A DNA stretch of 64,000 nt from Sphingobium sp. AP50 (GCF_900109095.1 NZ_FNYZ01000021.1:1-64000); one strand, 5' to 3'; shown: positions 8,776 through 19,711, numbered from the stretch's first letter. Program-made: numbers and translations. Notes: generated by a model from the letters alone, not told the origin.

Positions 8776-10386
8776 TCAACTGTTAAGATATTCCCACACT
8801 TTGGAAATGACGACGGAACCTTCTCCGACGGACGATGCCACACGCTTGACCGAACCGGAACGGACATCCCCAACCGCGAATATGCCAAGACAGGAAGTCG
8901 CGTAAGGCGATCCACCATTTACGGCATCGCCGGTCATGACAAAGCCCTTGTCGTCGAGGGCCACCAGGCCCCTCAGCCAGTCCGAATTGGGGGCGGCGCC
9001 CACCATCACGAACATTGCGCAGGCTGCAACCGTCCGCTGTTCTCCAGCCTTCTCAATCGTGACGGCGTCAAGTTTCCCGTTGCCGTGAAGCTGCGTCACC
9101 TGCGCTTCATATTCGATACTGATTCTCTGATCGGCTTCAAGTCTGCTCGATAGATAATGCGACATGGACGTAGCCAGCGAGGTGCCCCTTACTAGAAGGC
9201 AGACATGGTCGGCCGATCGGCTCAGATACATAGCCGCCTGCCCCGCCGAGTTGCCGCCGCCTATCACGATAGCCTCTGTACCCTGGCAATAGCGCGCTTC
9301 ATTCTCAGTTGCCGCATAGTAGATGCCTGCACCCTCAAAATCTGCAAAACGTGCGATCGGAAGACGCCTATATTGCACGCCGGTTGCCACTATAACGGCA
9401 CCTGCCCGAACCTGATGTCGATTATCGAACGTCGCGCAAAACTGGCCGTTCTCCAATCGCTCCAGTCGCTCGACCCGGCGGGGCATTACGAACCGAGTGC
9501 CGAATTTCATGGCCTGGACTTCACCGCGCCAGACAAGGTCTGCACCCGATATGCCAGTCGGGAAACCCATATAATTCTCGATCCGGCTCGACGTACCTGC
9601 CTGGCCGCCGATTGCGATATCTTCGACTACAAGGGCATTGAGCCCCTCGGCACCGGCATAAACGCCTGCCGCGACGCCAGCTGGACCACCACCAACAATC
9701 AACACGTCAAATGCCTCGCACTGGACCACATCAAGATTAAGGCCAAGCAGTTGGGCAACCTTGTGCGGCGTTGGGTCAGCGATGACCCGATCACGGCCGA
9801 AGATAACCGCAGGTTGATCGAGCGGAATGGCGCAACTGGTGGCGATCCGAACTGCCTCGGGGCTCCCTACAGGATGGGATGCGAAGGGCAGGCGATTGCG
9901 GCTCGCAAATTCGGCAATGCAACGTAGATCTCGATCATCATCCTCGCCGATCAGCACGAGGGTTCCGTCACGATTGTCGAGCTGCCGACGACGTCTGGCT
10001 GACAGGACGGTGATGATGATATCTGACATTTCCGGCATGTCAGCCATCAGGCGCAACATGGCATGCCGCGGCACTTCGATAACCCGTGTGTCGATCGCAG
10101 CGCGCATCGGCATGGTCCAGACGCCACCGCTCAGGAAGGATATCTCTGCCATGAACTGGGTAGGGCCAAGGGTCGAGGAGCCATAGCGCTTTCCGCTAAA
10201 AGCATCGACGACCTCGATCTCGCCATCATCGACGTAGACAAAGCAATTGACCGGGTCTCCGGGCTGTACAATGTAGGTGCCTGCCGCATAGTTCGCCAGC
10301 TTACCAGCGGCGCGCAATGCCTTGACATGGGCTGGAGCAAGCGGGACGCGCTGCATCTCGCCAAGATCGCGACCGATGGTTTCCAT
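8776..10386 (-). CDS. cNMP-binding-domain / thioredoxin-reductase-like flavoprotein lacking CxxC
   Basis: The 536-residue protein has an N-terminal cyclic-nucleotide-binding fold (about 15-140; 'VQPGDPVNCFVYVDDGEIEV'), a linker with a degenerate thioredoxin-like region, and a two-dinucleotide-domain reductase (about 225-530). The FAD motif is 'VLIVGGGPAGVAAGVYA', the NAD(P)H motif is 'AIVIGGGNSAGQAA', and 'GIFAVGDVR' lies near the C-terminus. At the site where thioredoxin reductases carry CATC, this protein reads AATE, so it cannot reduce thioredoxin in the usual way. This architecture is known as a family, usually annotated as FAD-dependent oxidoreductase. Its electron acceptor is unknown. 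Confidence 0.85.
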   Translation of the reverse strand: METIGRDLGEMQRVPLAPAHVKALRAAGKLANYAAGTYIVQPGDPVNCFVYVDDGEIEVVDAFSGKRYGSSTLGPTQFMAEISFLSGGVWTMPMRAAIDTRVIEVPRHAMLRLMADMPEMSDIIITVLSARRRRQLDNRDGTLVLIGEDDDRDLRCIAEFASRNRLPFASHPVGSPEAVRIATSCAIPLDQPAVIFGRDRVIADPTPHKVAQLLGLNLDVVQCEAFDVLIVGGGPAGVAAGVYAGAEGLNALVVEDIAIGGQAGTSSRIENYMGFPTGISGADLVWRGEVQAMKFGTRFVMPRRVERLERLENGQFCATFDNRHQVRAGAVIVATGVQYRRLPIARFADFEGAGIYYAATENEARYCQGTEAIVIGGGNSAGQAAMYLSRSADHVCLLVRGTSLATSMSHYLSSRLEADQRISIEYEAQVTQLHGNGKLDAVTIEKAGEQRTVAACAMFVMVGAAPNSDWLRGLVALDDKGFVMTGDAVNGGSPYATSCLGIFAVGDVRSGSVKRVASSVGEGSVVISKVWEYLNS

Positions 10387-10563
10387 CAGGCTGATGCCGC
10401 AAATGGCGCAGCAATCTGCTGAGAGGGTGGGCTCGATTTGCTATCCAGGGCAGGCCTCCTGACAAACGACCGTGAGAGACAAGGACTATCGAATAGGGTC
10501 GTTGCTACTGCAACATACAAATGACAAAGGCCGTTCTGCATTTATACGCGTTTCGACACGAGC

Positions 10564-11220
10564 TCAGGCGATCCGATTTTCCGTTGCAATCTGGCGCAAC
10601 GCCTGTTCAAAGGCTTCCGGAGGTTGTCCGCCACTAATGAGATATTTCTCGTTCACGACAATCGCTGGCACGCCGTCGATCCCGCGTGATCGCCATAAAG
10701 CTTCCTCGTCTCGCACGGCCGCGTCAAACATGTCGCTCTCCAGAATGTTCAGAGCTTGTTTCTTGCCCAGCCCTGCCTGCTCGACGGCGTCCAGCAGCAC
10801 TGCATGATCCGAGACATTGCGACCGCCGGTGAAATAGGCCCGAAACAGAACAAGTTTGAGATCTACCTGCCGGTCTTCTTGACCAGCCCAGTGCAAAAGC
10901 CTGTGAGCGTCGAATGTATTATAGACGCGGCTGTCCTGGCTCATTGTGATGGTAAAGCCAAGCGCCGCGGCCCGATCCTGTATCATCGTTCGGCTGGCGG
11001 CTGACTGTTCCGGCGTCGATCCATATTTCTGGGTGATATGCTCCCCCAGATTCTGTCCTTCCGCGCCCATGTCCGGATTGAGTTCGAAAGGCCGGAACCG
11101 GATGTCGGCGCTGACCTTGCCGTCAAGCCTTTCCAGCGCAGTCTGTAATCCCTTGAGCCCGATGATGCACCAGGGACAAGCAATGTCCGATACAAAATCG
11201 ATCCTCAGATGCTCCGCCAT
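10564..11220 (-). CDS. DsbA-family oxidoreductase, FrnE type
   Basis: The 218-residue thioredoxin-fold protein has Cys15-Pro-Trp-Cys18 in 'DIACPWCIIG', a long helical insertion, and 'GVPAIVVNEKYLISGGQPPE' containing the cis-Pro loop near the C-terminus. This is the FrnE/2-hydroxychromene-2-carboxylate isomerase-like branch of DsbA proteins. There is no signal peptide, so it is cytoplasmic and probably acts in thiol redox homeostasis. It lies downstream of, and on the same strand as, the cNMP-domain flavoprotein start region, with a separate promoter possible. Confidence 0.88.
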   Translation of the reverse strand: MAEHLRIDFVSDIACPWCIIGLKGLQTALERLDGKVSADIRFRPFELNPDMGAEGQNLGEHITQKYGSTPEQSAASRTMIQDRAAALGFTITMSQDSRVYNTFDAHRLLHWAGQEDRQVDLKLVLFRAYFTGGRNVSDHAVLLDAVEQAGLGKKQALNILESDMFDAAVRDEEALWRSRGIDGVPAIVVNEKYLISGGQPPEAFEQALRQIATENRIA

Positions 11221-11536
11221 GCCGGTCTTCCTTTCATGCGCGACGGGTCTGCCGCCAGCTGGATTTGAAAATAGGCACTGAGGAACGTTAAGAGGAAGGG
11301 CACATCGCTGTCGCGCACGCGGCAGTCTTTACGACATAGGCGGGCGTGGGTATGGCACCTCGTCGTGGCTAGAGGCACATACTGTAATCCCGAGCGCACC
11401 AACAAACTGCTTAAAACAGCCACCTGTCTGCCAGTCGGGACAGGCAGAATAGAATCTCGAGCGGACTAATCAACCATCCGATCGGCTCTCGCGCAGTGCA
11501 ACGTGTCAGCTCTACACCGCTTGGGGCAAGAGCGTC
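11221..11536. other. Non-coding stretch
   Basis: About 315 bases upstream of the FrnE-type gene. No gene is recognised; it presumably carries that gene's promoter. Confidence 0.4.
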
Positions 11537-11944
11537 CTAGCTCGCAACTATCTTGATGGAGCGATGGCTGGCGAACACCTCCATAACTATATCAAAATAT
11601 GTGTTGCCGGCACCAGCTAGTAGCGCCTCCATTTGCTGCGTAATAGACTGGCCATTGAACTGGTCACGAATAGCGTGTCGCGCTTGCAGAAACTCCAGCG
11701 TCGTATCCGCTCCGAGAGATTTGCGGCTTACCGCAATGTCCTTCCAAATGATCTCTACCGAGGCGGCGCCAGCTATTGCGCCATAGCCGCCATAAAGCAT
11801 GTCATCCAAGGCATCGAGGCTTTCCCCGAGAACCCATGTCTCATCCGACATGAAAACCCGGTTTATTTCTCTGTAGAAAGAATGGATGTCCGCTATGGCA
11901 GAGCCCTCAATTTCCAAGCGCCTATGGGTGCCTGCCTCAATCAC
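11537..11944 (-). CDS. Barstar-like protein (putative ribonuclease inhibitor)
   Basis: This is a 135-residue acidic protein. The stretch 'SFYREINRVFM', then 'SLDALDDMLYGGYG' resembles the barstar fold, in which 'LDALxDxLxGGFG' is the recurring motif of barnase inhibitors. It is longer than classical barstar (about 90 residues), with an added helical C-terminal part ('FLQARHAIRDQFNG'). No ribonuclease gene of barnase type is adjacent, so it would be an orphan inhibitor or have another role. The assignment rests on a short motif. Confidence 0.5.
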   Translation of the reverse strand: MIEAGTHRRLEIEGSAIADIHSFYREINRVFMSDETWVLGESLDALDDMLYGGYGAIAGAASVEIIWKDIAVSRKSLGADTTLEFLQARHAIRDQFNGQSITQQMEALLAGAGNTYFDIVMEVFASHRSIKIVAS

Positions 11945-12200
11945 TGGCGATGCTGCCCCACATGAGAGCAGGTCCTAACCTCTCCACCATCACGGCGATC
12001 AAGCACGCTCGATCCGATCGACGTCCAGCATGTCGAATCCCGATCGCGTGCCCAGCCCCCGTACCCTATGTCCAAGGAGTTGACGAAAACAGTCGCTGAC
12101 GTCGAGCCGCCAATCGCCGCCATCAGCAACACGAAGGATCGGGTAGAAACCGTTATCGATCAATATGCCGGTCAGATCATGGCGCGATCCCCGAGGCATG

Positions 12201-13001
12201 CTACTGGCGGACCGCTTCGCTGCTGGCAGGCCGCTCAAATATCGCATTGAGATAGGCAGCAATGCGAATACCCGCGCGCTGAAGGCGATTATCCATCTCT
12301 GTTCGATGCCGATGGGCATAGTCCCAGGAAAGAGCGGGGTCGACCGGATAGATGGTCTTGCGCAGCGCGATACTCTCACCAATCCAGTCAGACGGATTAC
12401 GATCATTCCAGTCAATGACCTGCTGTGGCGTGATTGAACGGGACAACCAACCGGCAAGTTCGGAGTAGGAAAGGGAACGCTGCTCGATCATGGCGCTATC
12501 CCAGACCGAATGAAGATTAGTCGGTCGGCCAAACCAACTCACTTTGAAATCATTGCCGCCGCGATCATCACCGCCGCCGGCGTGAAGGGGTTGATGAAGA
12601 TCACCGATGATGTGGACTATGAAACGCAGCGCCAGGCGCCTTTCGTCCAGGGAGGCACGCGGATCGCGGAGCGTTGCCGTGAAGCGTGTGAGAGCGGTCA
12701 TCGCATCACCCTCAGCGGGGGCATCCGATGGCTTGTAGGCGTCACCCTCATGCACCGTCACATAATGCCAGGAACTGGCCCTTTTTTGCCAGAACTCAGC
12801 TGGATCAGATTTCATATCATCGGGCCAGGTCGCTGCTTCAGCAAGATCGGTAGTGCCAAGCAGCAATTGCACATTGGCGCGGGCAATACCACTCAGATTT
12901 TCATCCGCAATCGCGCCGGTGATACGATGGCCAACGGGCCCCCAGGCATGCGCAGGGGTAGCAAAGAGCAGCGGGAGGGCGATAAGATATGGAAAACGCA
13001 T
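12201..13001 (-). CDS. S1/P1-type nuclease, secreted
   Basis: Starting at the ATG at 13001, the 266-residue protein has a signal peptide (MRFPYLIALPLLFATPAHA). The mature N-terminus WGPVGHRITG provides the zinc-binding Trp that this family coordinates through its free amino group. Other zinc ligands are seen in 'WPDDMK', 'WHYVTVH', 'HIIGDLHQPLH', 'GGNDF' and 'NLHSVWD'. These match the trinuclear zinc site of S1/P1 nucleases, which degrade single-stranded DNA and RNA and also act as 3'-nucleotidases. It should be periplasmic or secreted and may serve nucleotide scavenging. The further upstream open frame lacks similarity. Confidence 0.9.
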   Translation of the reverse strand: MRFPYLIALPLLFATPAHAWGPVGHRITGAIADENLSGIARANVQLLLGTTDLAEAATWPDDMKSDPAEFWQKRASSWHYVTVHEGDAYKPSDAPAEGDAMTALTRFTATLRDPRASLDERRLALRFIVHIIGDLHQPLHAGGGDDRGGNDFKVSWFGRPTNLHSVWDSAMIEQRSLSYSELAGWLSRSITPQQVIDWNDRNPSDWIGESIALRKTIYPVDPALSWDYAHRHRTEMDNRLQRAGIRIAAYLNAIFERPASSEAVRQ

Positions 13002-13317
13002 GGGCTGTGTGTGGCAATATTTCAGCTCGAAGGGAAGACAAGCTGCGCAAATCTCTGACGCACAAGCCATAGCTGGCGGCGCATCTGCGCAAAAAGAAAG
13101 GCTGATTGGGATCGACCAGCCTTGAAAGTTTTTAGGAGAGGTTGTCTGAAAGGCAGCGCCTCTATCACATCGCAGATGCGTTTCAGCAAATGCGAAGCGG
13201 GACGTTGCAATTGTGCCTTGCGCAACCAACTGACTGGCAGTCGCCATTGCATTCGGGCTTGACGCCCGGCATCGGTGATTTGCAATCCATGGTCAAAGGT
13301 GCATTTTCCGTCACTGC

Positions 13318-13342
13318 GGAACCAACTTGTTACCCGGACGCT
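13318..13342 (+). promoter_or_regulatory. Possible EcfG-type general stress promoter before PilZ gene
   Basis: GGAAC followed after 16 bases by CGCT stands about 20 bases before the ATG of the second PilZ gene. The alphaproteobacterial general-stress sigma consensus is GGAAC-N16/17-CGTT, so there is one mismatch in the -10 box. This is weak evidence. Confidence 0.25.
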
Positions 13343-13360
13343 TTAAGGACGGGGATCAGG

Positions 13361-13735
13361 ATGGATGATATGCAGCACGCACCAGCACCCCTCGACCTCG
13401 ATCGCCGCGAACATTCCAGACAATCTGTCAACGTGCCCTGCACGGTTTTTTGGAAGGGGCTTTATGAATATGCCACCATCCAGAATATTTCACTTTATGG
13501 CGCGCAATTGGAAGGGTTCGAATTTCCGCCGGTTGGCACTTCAATCTCCATTCAGGTCGATCGTCTCGAAGTTTGTGCGACGATCATATGGTGCGGTGAG
13601 AATAGATGTGGCGTCCTGCTTGCCCATGGACTGGATCCTGCGGCTTTCATTCAGGAAAATGGGGTTCGGCCAATCGTGACAGCATCTGCTGATCCGGTCG
13701 TCGTGACAGACATTCTGATTGATCAGTACGCCTGA
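13361..13735 (+). CDS. PilZ-domain protein (second copy)
   Basis: From the ATG at 13361, preceded by AAGGAC and GGGGATCAGG, this encodes 124 residues. The PilZ pattern is seen as 'DRREHSRQSVNVPC' followed by 'IQNISLYGAQLEG', that is an RxxxR-like basic motif and NxSxxG. It ends with a hydrophobic, acidic tail. It probably binds c-di-GMP. The two PilZ proteins of the window are only distantly alike. No neighbouring gene indicates its target. Confidence 0.8.
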   Translation: MDDMQHAPAPLDLDRREHSRQSVNVPCTVFWKGLYEYATIQNISLYGAQLEGFEFPPVGTSISIQVDRLEVCATIIWCGENRCGVLLAHGLDPAAFIQENGVRPIVTASADPVVVTDILIDQYA

Positions 13736-13850
13736 TCAGGCGGCGGTTAATGTGCAATGCCTGGGCCTTGGGCCTTTGCTTATCTCCCCACAAGAATATT
13801 TCTGCATCTGTGTGGCATTCTCACCTGCGTCCATTCGCCTCGGCTAGGCA

Positions 13851-16800
13851 TCAATCTCCATCCAAGGTTTGATTATGGCCATCTCGATGCGGATAAGCAT
13901 TAAATTGGCGGAAATCATGACTGCGGATATGTAGCAGTTCTTCCTTCTCTATCTCTGTGCGAAAGGAAGGGGAACTCAGCGTTCGTCCCCGTTGAATGTC
14001 CGGCTCGCGAGGATCGGGGCCGCCGCCATGCGTGGCACCATCGCCGCGACCGGGCGCAACGAAGAATTCCGACTGCCCGATCGAACGCAGCATATCATTA
14101 TGATCTATGATCCGGTCGCAGATGATGTGGATGACCTCGCCTTCCTTCTGCAACCGACCGCGCATGGCAATCATCGACGCTGACATCACTTGCCGCCGGT
14201 AGATCTCAAACCGGTCTGGCCAGAGAATGCCCTGCGCGACACCGGTCTCGTCCTCGATCGTGACGAACAATACGCCCTTGGCCGAGCCCGGCCGCTGTCG
14301 CACGAGGATGACGCCCGCCACCTCGACATTGCGGCCATCGCGGATCGAGGAAAGATCGGCGCAGCGCGCGATCTGCATGTTATCGAGCCGATCGCGCAGG
14401 AAGCTTAAAGGATGAGCGCGCAACGATAGTTGCAGAGCCCGATAATCCTCGACCACCTCACGCCCCTGCGTCATGGGCCTGAGGCTCGTTTGGGGTTCCA
14501 TGCCCTCGGGCGAGAAGGTCGCGTCACGCGCATCGGCAGCCGCGAACAGCGGGAGGGGGGCATCGCCCAGACCCTTCACTTTCCACAAACCCTGTCGGCG
14601 GTCTTGGGCAATGCAGGCAAATGCGTCAGCCTCGGCCAGCCGCTCGATAGCGGCGCGCGGCACGTGTGCGCGCCGCCAGACCTCCTCGACGCTTTCATAA
14701 AGCGCTGGGCCGCGAGCGGCCACGATCGCCGCGCCGTGCAGGTTGGACAGTCCGCGGACCTGGCAGAAACCCAGGCGCACAGCCTTGTAACGACCTTGCG
14801 CAGGTTCCAGCGTGCAGTCCCAATGGCTGTCGTTGATCGAGACGGGCCTGACTTCCACGCCATGGTTGCGGGCATCGCGCGCGATCTGGGCCGGTGCGTA
14901 AAAGCCCATCGGCTGGGCATTCAGGAGCGCGGCGCAGAAGACGTCCGGGTGATGATGCTTCATCCAGCAGGAGGCATAGGCAATCTTGGCGAAGGACGCG
15001 GCGTGGCTCTCGGGGAAACCGTAGGAGCCGAACCCCTCGATCTGCTTGAAGGTGCGCTCGGCAAAGTCCTTTGGATAACCGCGCTCGACCATGCCGTTCA
15101 CCAGCTTGTCGTAAAAATGGCTGACCCCGCCGGTCATCTTGAAGGTCGCCATGGCGCGGCGGAGCTGGTCGGCCTCGGCTGGCGTGAAGCCGGCGCCCAC
15201 GATCGCGACCTTCATCGCCTGTTCCTGGAAGAGAGGAACGCCGAGCGTCTTCTTGAGTACCGCCTCCAGTTCAGGCTTGGGATATTGCGGCTTCTCCTTT
15301 CCCTCACGGCGGCGCAGATAGGGGTGGACCATGTCGCCCTGAATGGGGCCGGGGCGTACGATCGCGACCTCAATAACGAGATCGTAAAATTCCTTCGGCT
15401 TGATCCTGGGCAGCATCGACATCTGCGCCCGGCTTTCGATCTGGAAGACGCCCAGCGTATCCGCCTTCTGGATCATGGCATAGACGGCCGGATCATCTTC
15501 CTGAAGATCGGCCATCCCAACGCGGATGCCCTTGTGCTCTTCCAGCAGGTTGAAGGCGCGGTTCATGCAACCGAGCATGCCGAGGCCAAGAACATCCACC
15601 TTCATGAACTTGAGGGTATCGATATCGTCCTTATCCCATTCTATGATTTGCCGCTGATCCATGCGCGCTGGTTCAATCGGCACGAGGTCGTCGAGCCGAT
15701 CCTGGGTCAAGACAAAGCCGCCGGGGTGCTGGGAGAGGTGGCGCGGCGTGCCGATCAGCTGACGGGAAAGCTCGAGGGTGAGTTTAAGGCGATGATCGTC
15801 CGCGTTGAGATTGAGACTTTCGATCTGCTCCTGGGTAATACCGTCCATGGACCAGCCCCACACCAGGCCCGTCAACATCTTGGTGAGGTCGCGCGGCAGG
15901 CCTAGCGCCTTGCCGACCTCGGCAACCGCGCCACGGGTCCGGTAGCGAGTGACAACCGCGGTCAGAGCCGAGCGAGTACGGCCATAGGTCTCATAGATCC
16001 ACTGGATGATCTCCTCGCGCCGTTCATGTTCGAAATCGACATCGATGTCGGGCGGCTCCTTGCGCTCTCCGCTGACGAAGCGCTCGAAGAGCAGTTCATG
16101 GCGGATGGGATCGATAGAGGTGATGCCCAGTATATAGCAGACACAACTGTTCGCGGCCGAGCCGCGCCCTTGGCAGAGAATGCCGCGACGGCGGCTCTCG
16201 GCGACGATCGCGTTGACCGTCAGGAAATATGGGGCGTAGCCAAGCTGGTCGATGAGGCGGATTTCATGGTCGATCTGGCTGCGATAGGCAGGCGGGAGGC
16301 CATCAGGAAACAAGCGATGCGCCGCTGCATAGGTCAGATCGACCAGGGCTTGCTGGGCCGTTCGCCCGGCCAACACCTCCTCATAGGGATATTGATACTG
16401 GATTTCGCCGAGATCGAACTGGCACATTTGCGCGATGTCAGCGCTCGCCTGGATCGCGTCGGGAAAAGCGGCGAAGCGCCGCTCCATTTCCTGCGGTCTC
16501 TGGAGGCAGCGATCCATGAAGCGCTGCCGTTTGAAACCAAGAGCGTCGATCGTGCTACGTTCGCGGATCGCGGTCATGACGTCCTGGAGCGGGCGGGCCT
16601 GGGCGTCATGATAGAGTATGTCGCCCGTGGCTACTGCCCGCACATCTGCAGCCCGCGCCAAGGCGGCCAGCGCATGCAGTCGTGCGGCATCTTCGGGGCG
16701 GCGTCGAAGCACAAGTGCGATATGAGCGCGGGTGCCGAAGACTGCGCGCAGGTCCGCCAGATGCGCCGCCGTGGAGCCATCCACCTGATCGGGCAGCAGG

Positions 16801-17165
16801 ATCGCCACCATGCCTTCGGCATGGGCGTCGACATCGCTCCAGGCGAGGATGCAGCATCCCTTTCCGCCACGCGCCTTACCCAAGGTCAGGAGACGAGTGA
16901 GCCGGCTCCAGGCGGACCGGTTTGTAGGATAGAGCAGAAGCGTGCGGCCATCGGTGAGCGTCACCCGCGCGCCTGGCATCATCCGGACGCCAGTCGTCTT
17001 CTGCGCGTCCCAACCGCGCACGACCCCGGCCACACTGCCCCAGTCGGCCAAGCCAAGAGCGCGATGTCCCAGAAGCGCGGCGGCCGCAAAGAGCTGTTCA
17101 GGCGATGAGGCGCCGCGCAGGAAGGAAAAATGACTTATGACCTGGAGCTCGACATAGCGGGACAT
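13851..17165 (-). CDS. dnaE2: Error-prone DNA polymerase III alpha, DnaE2 (ImuC)
   Basis: The 1104-residue translesion polymerase begins [19 protein letters not shown] with the PHP domain. The family-C polymerase core carries '[15 protein letters not shown]' and the catalytic '[12 protein letters not shown]'. A C-terminal OB fold is visible ('[18 protein letters not shown]'), and the terminus contains the typical '[11 protein letters not shown]', followed by about 20 extra residues. The ATG overlaps the imuB stop as TGATG, so the start at 17165 is chosen over the longer open frame. It works with ImuA and ImuB in SOS-induced mutagenic lesion bypass and contacts the beta clamp through ImuB. Confidence 0.96.
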   Translation of the reverse strand: MSRYVELQVISHFSFLRGASSPEQLFAAAALLGHRALGLADWGSVAGVVRGWDAQKTTGVRMMPGARVTLTDGRTLLLYPTNRSAWSRLTRLLTLGKARGGKGCCILAWSDVDAHAEGMVAILLPDQVDGSTAAHLADLRAVFGTRAHIALVLRRRPEDAARLHALAALARAADVRAVATGDILYHDAQARPLQDVMTAIRERSTIDALGFKRQRFMDRCLQRPQEMERRFAAFPDAIQASADIAQMCQFDLGEIQYQYPYEEVLAGRTAQQALVDLTYAAAHRLFPDGLPPAYRSQIDHEIRLIDQLGYAPYFLTVNAIVAESRRRGILCQGRGSAANSCVCYILGITSIDPIRHELLFERFVSGERKEPPDIDVDFEHERREEIIQWIYETYGRTRSALTAVVTRYRTRGAVAEVGKALGLPRDLTKMLTGLVWGWSMDGITQEQIESLNLNADDHRLKLTLELSRQLIGTPRHLSQHPGGFVLTQDRLDDLVPIEPARMDQRQIIEWDKDDIDTLKFMKVDVLGLGMLGCMNRAFNLLEEHKGIRVGMADLQEDDPAVYAMIQKADTLGVFQIESRAQMSMLPRIKPKEFYDLVIEVAIVRPGPIQGDMVHPYLRRREGKEKPQYPKPELEAVLKKTLGVPLFQEQAMKVAIVGAGFTPAEADQLRRAMATFKMTGGVSHFYDKLVNGMVERGYPKDFAERTFKQIEGFGSYGFPESHAASFAKIAYASCWMKHHHPDVFCAALLNAQPMGFYAPAQIARDARNHGVEVRPVSINDSHWDCTLEPAQGRYKAVRLGFCQVRGLSNLHGAAIVAARGPALYESVEEVWRRAHVPRAAIERLAEADAFACIAQDRRQGLWKVKGLGDAPLPLFAAADARDATFSPEGMEPQTSLRPMTQGREVVEDYRALQLSLRAHPLSFLRDRLDNMQIARCADLSSIRDGRNVEVAGVILVRQRPGSAKGVLFVTIEDETGVAQGILWPDRFEIYRRQVMSASMIAMRGRLQKEGEVIHIICDRIIDHNDMLRSIGQSEFFVAPGRGDGATHGGGPDPREPDIQRGRTLSSPSFRTEIEKEELLHIRSHDFRQFNAYPHRDGHNQTLDGD

Positions 17166-18982
17166 CAGCCGAAGATCCCATGCATGAACCAGCTCAGATT
17201 TCCGGTCTGCTCGTCGAAGCCGTCGCCTCGCCGGAACAACCAAAAGCGCGCGCCGCCTTGCGCCTCGACCCGGAAGTAGTCGCGTATCGCCCACATCTCG
17301 CGAGCACTCCTCCACCATTCGCCATGGATCCGTTCAGGACCATCGCCCGCCACGACACGATAATCCGTTCGACGCCAGGTAAAGCGCCGGGGCGGATGGT
17401 CGGGCAGGAGCGCCACGACGTTTGAAAGAAGTTCCGGGCGCCCCAGCATCCTCACCGGACGCTGCCAGCGGGGCCAGCCAATCGGGGCCTCCAGGGCCCC
17501 AATCCGGCCGACCGCGCGTTCTGGCACATCGCTCTCGCGCGACGACAGACGAAAGGGTGTGTCGGGCTCTATGCGGCCGACAAGCTGGTCGATGACCGGT
17601 GCCAAATCGGCCGGCCGATCGTCAATGGCAAAGCTGGCATTGATCGCTTCGGCCCTGAGATCCTCAATGCGGGGCGCGACAAGCGACATCGCTTCGATCC
17701 CAAGGCCCGGATCGATCCGTTCCACCCGCATCGCGAACATGCGCTTGAGATGCCGGGCATCCCGGGTCGCGCGCGCCGTCCCGATTGCGACGCGCTGCTC
17801 GCTCCCGTCAACGATACCGCAGGCCAGGATTCCAGTTCGAAGGCCTGCGCCACGAGCCAGCAGCTGGGCAGCTATATCGTCCACCAGATCGCTGATCACC
17901 TGGTTGATCGCCTCAGCCGTGCCGATGGGTTCCAGCAGGCCGCGCGCGGCTCGCGGTGCTGTAAAAGGAACGACCGCGATGATCGGCTCGGGCCTGGCGC
18001 CGCGCGCCTGGTCGAGCCGTTCAACGGCCGCGAGCCCGAGGCGTCGCGCCAGCGGGCCGCGCGGCATGGGGTAGAGATCGGCGATCCGCTCGATCCCGAA
18101 GCGTGCCGCCGAGACGAGCGCCTGGGGATCGAGGCGCAGCGCGGCGAGCGGCAAGGATGCAATGGCCTGTGTCTCTGCACCGGTCGGCAGCAGACTGATC
18201 GTCTCGCCGCCATATCGCGCGAGCGCATGGGCAGCGCCCGGCGTTCCGGCAACGCAGATGCTGGCGGTCATGCCCAGGCGCTGAAGGAAGCGCAGTAGCC
18301 GGCGACAGAAGCGTTCTTCGCCGCCAAACAGATGCGTGGTCCCGGTGAGATCGAGCCATAGCCCATCCTTGCCTGAGACGCTTGCCGTCGGTGTCCAGTG
18401 CGCGACGGCATGAAGCGCCAACCGGTCGAGCCAGGCGCGGTCCGCGTCCGGCTGCGCATCATGCACGTCGAGATCGGTGACGAGCGCGCGCGCGTGAGCG
18501 GCTGCCATGCCGGGGCGCAGGCCGAGGTCCAGCGCAACGGGGCAGGCGGCCGTCACGATGTCACGCTGCCCGGTCCTGGCAATGATTATGGTGGGTCGGC
18601 CCCACAAATCTGCCCAACTGAGACTTGGCGGCGTGGCGCCGGCGTCGCCGCCATCGTCTGAACCCAATGCTCGGAACGGGTGCTCGGCATGTTCGCTGCG
18701 CCTGCCCAACTCGCGCATCGTCGGGCGCTGGTGGGCGGGAAGCGCGTCGATCTCAGACTGGCTCGGCCAGCTGCCAAGCGCGCCATCGCGGGCCCAGCGC
18801 GCGCCCGGTCGCCACCCGCCACCGCGTGGGACAGAGCATGCGCCGGGATTATCGTCGACAGGTGCAGGCAGGTGTCGGGCGATGCTGAAGGCGCCAGGCT
18901 CAGGCGGCCTGGATAGCCGCTCTGCCTGTCGCAATCGCTCGATCGGGAGCTGCGGCAGGTAGAGCGAGGCGACCCGTGTCAT
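17165..18982 (-). CDS. imuB: ImuB, Y-family polymerase-like mutasome subunit
   Basis: The 605-residue protein starts [19 protein letters not shown]. An insertion of about 80 residues rich in Arg, Gly and Pro follows (around 25-110), then the Y-family-like body. The catalytic carboxylates of true Y-family polymerases are not preserved around '[15 protein letters not shown]', as is usual for ImuB, which is a scaffold. The C-terminus ends WFMHGIFG, the conserved ImuB tail. The gene overlaps imuA by about 80 bases and dnaE2 by one base, so the three are tightly coupled. It is predicted to bridge DnaE2 and the sliding clamp. Confidence 0.94.
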   Translation of the reverse strand: MTRVASLYLPQLPIERLRQAERLSRPPEPGAFSIARHLPAPVDDNPGACSVPRGGGWRPGARWARDGALGSWPSQSEIDALPAHQRPTMRELGRRSEHAEHPFRALGSDDGGDAGATPPSLSWADLWGRPTIIIARTGQRDIVTAACPVALDLGLRPGMAAAHARALVTDLDVHDAQPDADRAWLDRLALHAVAHWTPTASVSGKDGLWLDLTGTTHLFGGEERFCRRLLRFLQRLGMTASICVAGTPGAAHALARYGGETISLLPTGAETQAIASLPLAALRLDPQALVSAARFGIERIADLYPMPRGPLARRLGLAAVERLDQARGARPEPIIAVVPFTAPRAARGLLEPIGTAEAINQVISDLVDDIAAQLLARGAGLRTGILACGIVDGSEQRVAIGTARATRDARHLKRMFAMRVERIDPGLGIEAMSLVAPRIEDLRAEAINASFAIDDRPADLAPVIDQLVGRIEPDTPFRLSSRESDVPERAVGRIGALEAPIGWPRWQRPVRMLGRPELLSNVVALLPDHPPRRFTWRRTDYRVVAGDGPERIHGEWWRSAREMWAIRDYFRVEAQGGARFWLFRRGDGFDEQTGNLSWFMHGIFG

Positions 18983-19676
18983 CGCATGCCTCCAGCTCGA
19001 GGGAAAATGGATTGCCGTTTCGCTGGCGGACCAGCTCGACCAGCCAGCGCGCCCGGCCAACGCCGGGATGGGGAAGGGGTGCCGAGGGCGTACAGCCGAT
19101 GCGCCAGCGGGTCATGGCCGACGAGAGGCTGCTCAACGGGCAGCGATCAAGCCGGCGATGACGCCGATAGAGGAGAACGGGCGTGCTCCCATCCGATGCT
19201 GCAAGCTGCAGACGACGGGTCGCGGTCTGGTCGGCTGCCTTCACCTCGGCGATCACGCAGGCGAAGCTGCCGTCGCGCAGCGCGTCCTCGGCCATTGCCA
19301 GGACGATGTTGTCTTTCATGCCCTGGGCGTAGAGGATGGCGGCCGGCTTAAGGCCGCTTTGCTCAAGGCCAGGCGCGTAGAGATCGAACTGGCTCGCCGT
19401 CCAGAATATGTCGGCCCCCCTGCGGCCCGCAAATCTGGCGGCGATGCCCGCAGCGAACAGGGTTGCGGCGGCGTCGTCGTTGAGAGTCGGGGAAGAAGCG
19501 GCCATTTCATGCAATCCAGCGCCGTCAAGTCCATGCCCCGCCAGACGATCGTCCAGTTCCGCTACCCCGAAGGCGAGTACCGGCCTGCGCGCCGGTCGCG
19601 CACGGTCAAGCTCTGCACGCAACGCGGCAAGATCATCAGCGCGAGGCCGATAGGCGGGGGCAGGGGCAATGGGCAT
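18900..19676 (-). CDS. imuA: ImuA, RecA-like mutasome subunit
   Basis: This is a 258-residue RecA/SulA-like protein: 'RPVLAFGVAELDDRL', 'GAGLHEMAA', then a RecA-like core with 'ADIFWTASQFDLYAPGLEQSG' split over two strands, and 'LRWSSRRL'-type ends are lacking. The intact Walker A of RecA is absent, as is typical of ImuA. Two starts are possible: the ATG at 19676, used here, or a TTG at 19694 that would abut the SOS box. It is the first gene of imuA-imuB-dnaE2 and is predicted to be LexA-controlled. In related bacteria ImuA inhibits or modulates RecA and is needed for damage-induced mutagenesis. Confidence 0.9.
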   Translation of the reverse strand: MPIAPAPAYRPRADDLAALRAELDRARPARRPVLAFGVAELDDRLAGHGLDGAGLHEMAASSPTLNDDAAATLFAAGIAARFAGRRGADIFWTASQFDLYAPGLEQSGLKPAAILYAQGMKDNIVLAMAEDALRDGSFACVIAEVKAADQTATRRLQLAASDGSTPVLLYRRHRRLDRCPLSSLSSAMTRWRIGCTPSAPLPHPGVGRARWLVELVRQRNGNPFSLELEACDDTGRLALPAAAPDRAIATGRAAIQAA

Positions 19677-19696
19677 AAAAACGAGGCGACTCAAAT

Positions 19697-19711
19697 GTTC
19701 CCTATATGTTC
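19697..19711 (-). promoter_or_regulatory. SOS (LexA) box of imuA-imuB-dnaE2
   Basis: GTTCCCTATATGTTC is an exact GTTC-N7-GTTC match to the alphaproteobacterial LexA operator. It stands 21 bases before the imuA ATG at 19676. The same element, differing only in the spacer, precedes the SRAP genes at 24085. Confidence 0.9.

Noticed and set aside
13318-13342. General-stress (EcfG) promoter as a firm call.
   Set aside because: One mismatch in a four-base -10 box makes it weak; kept only as a low-confidence feature.
14430-17108. Long plus-strand open frames opposite dnaE2 (491 and 360 codons).
   Set aside because: They are antisense shadows of the polymerase gene, rich in Arg, His and Asp without motifs. 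High GC content produces such frames.
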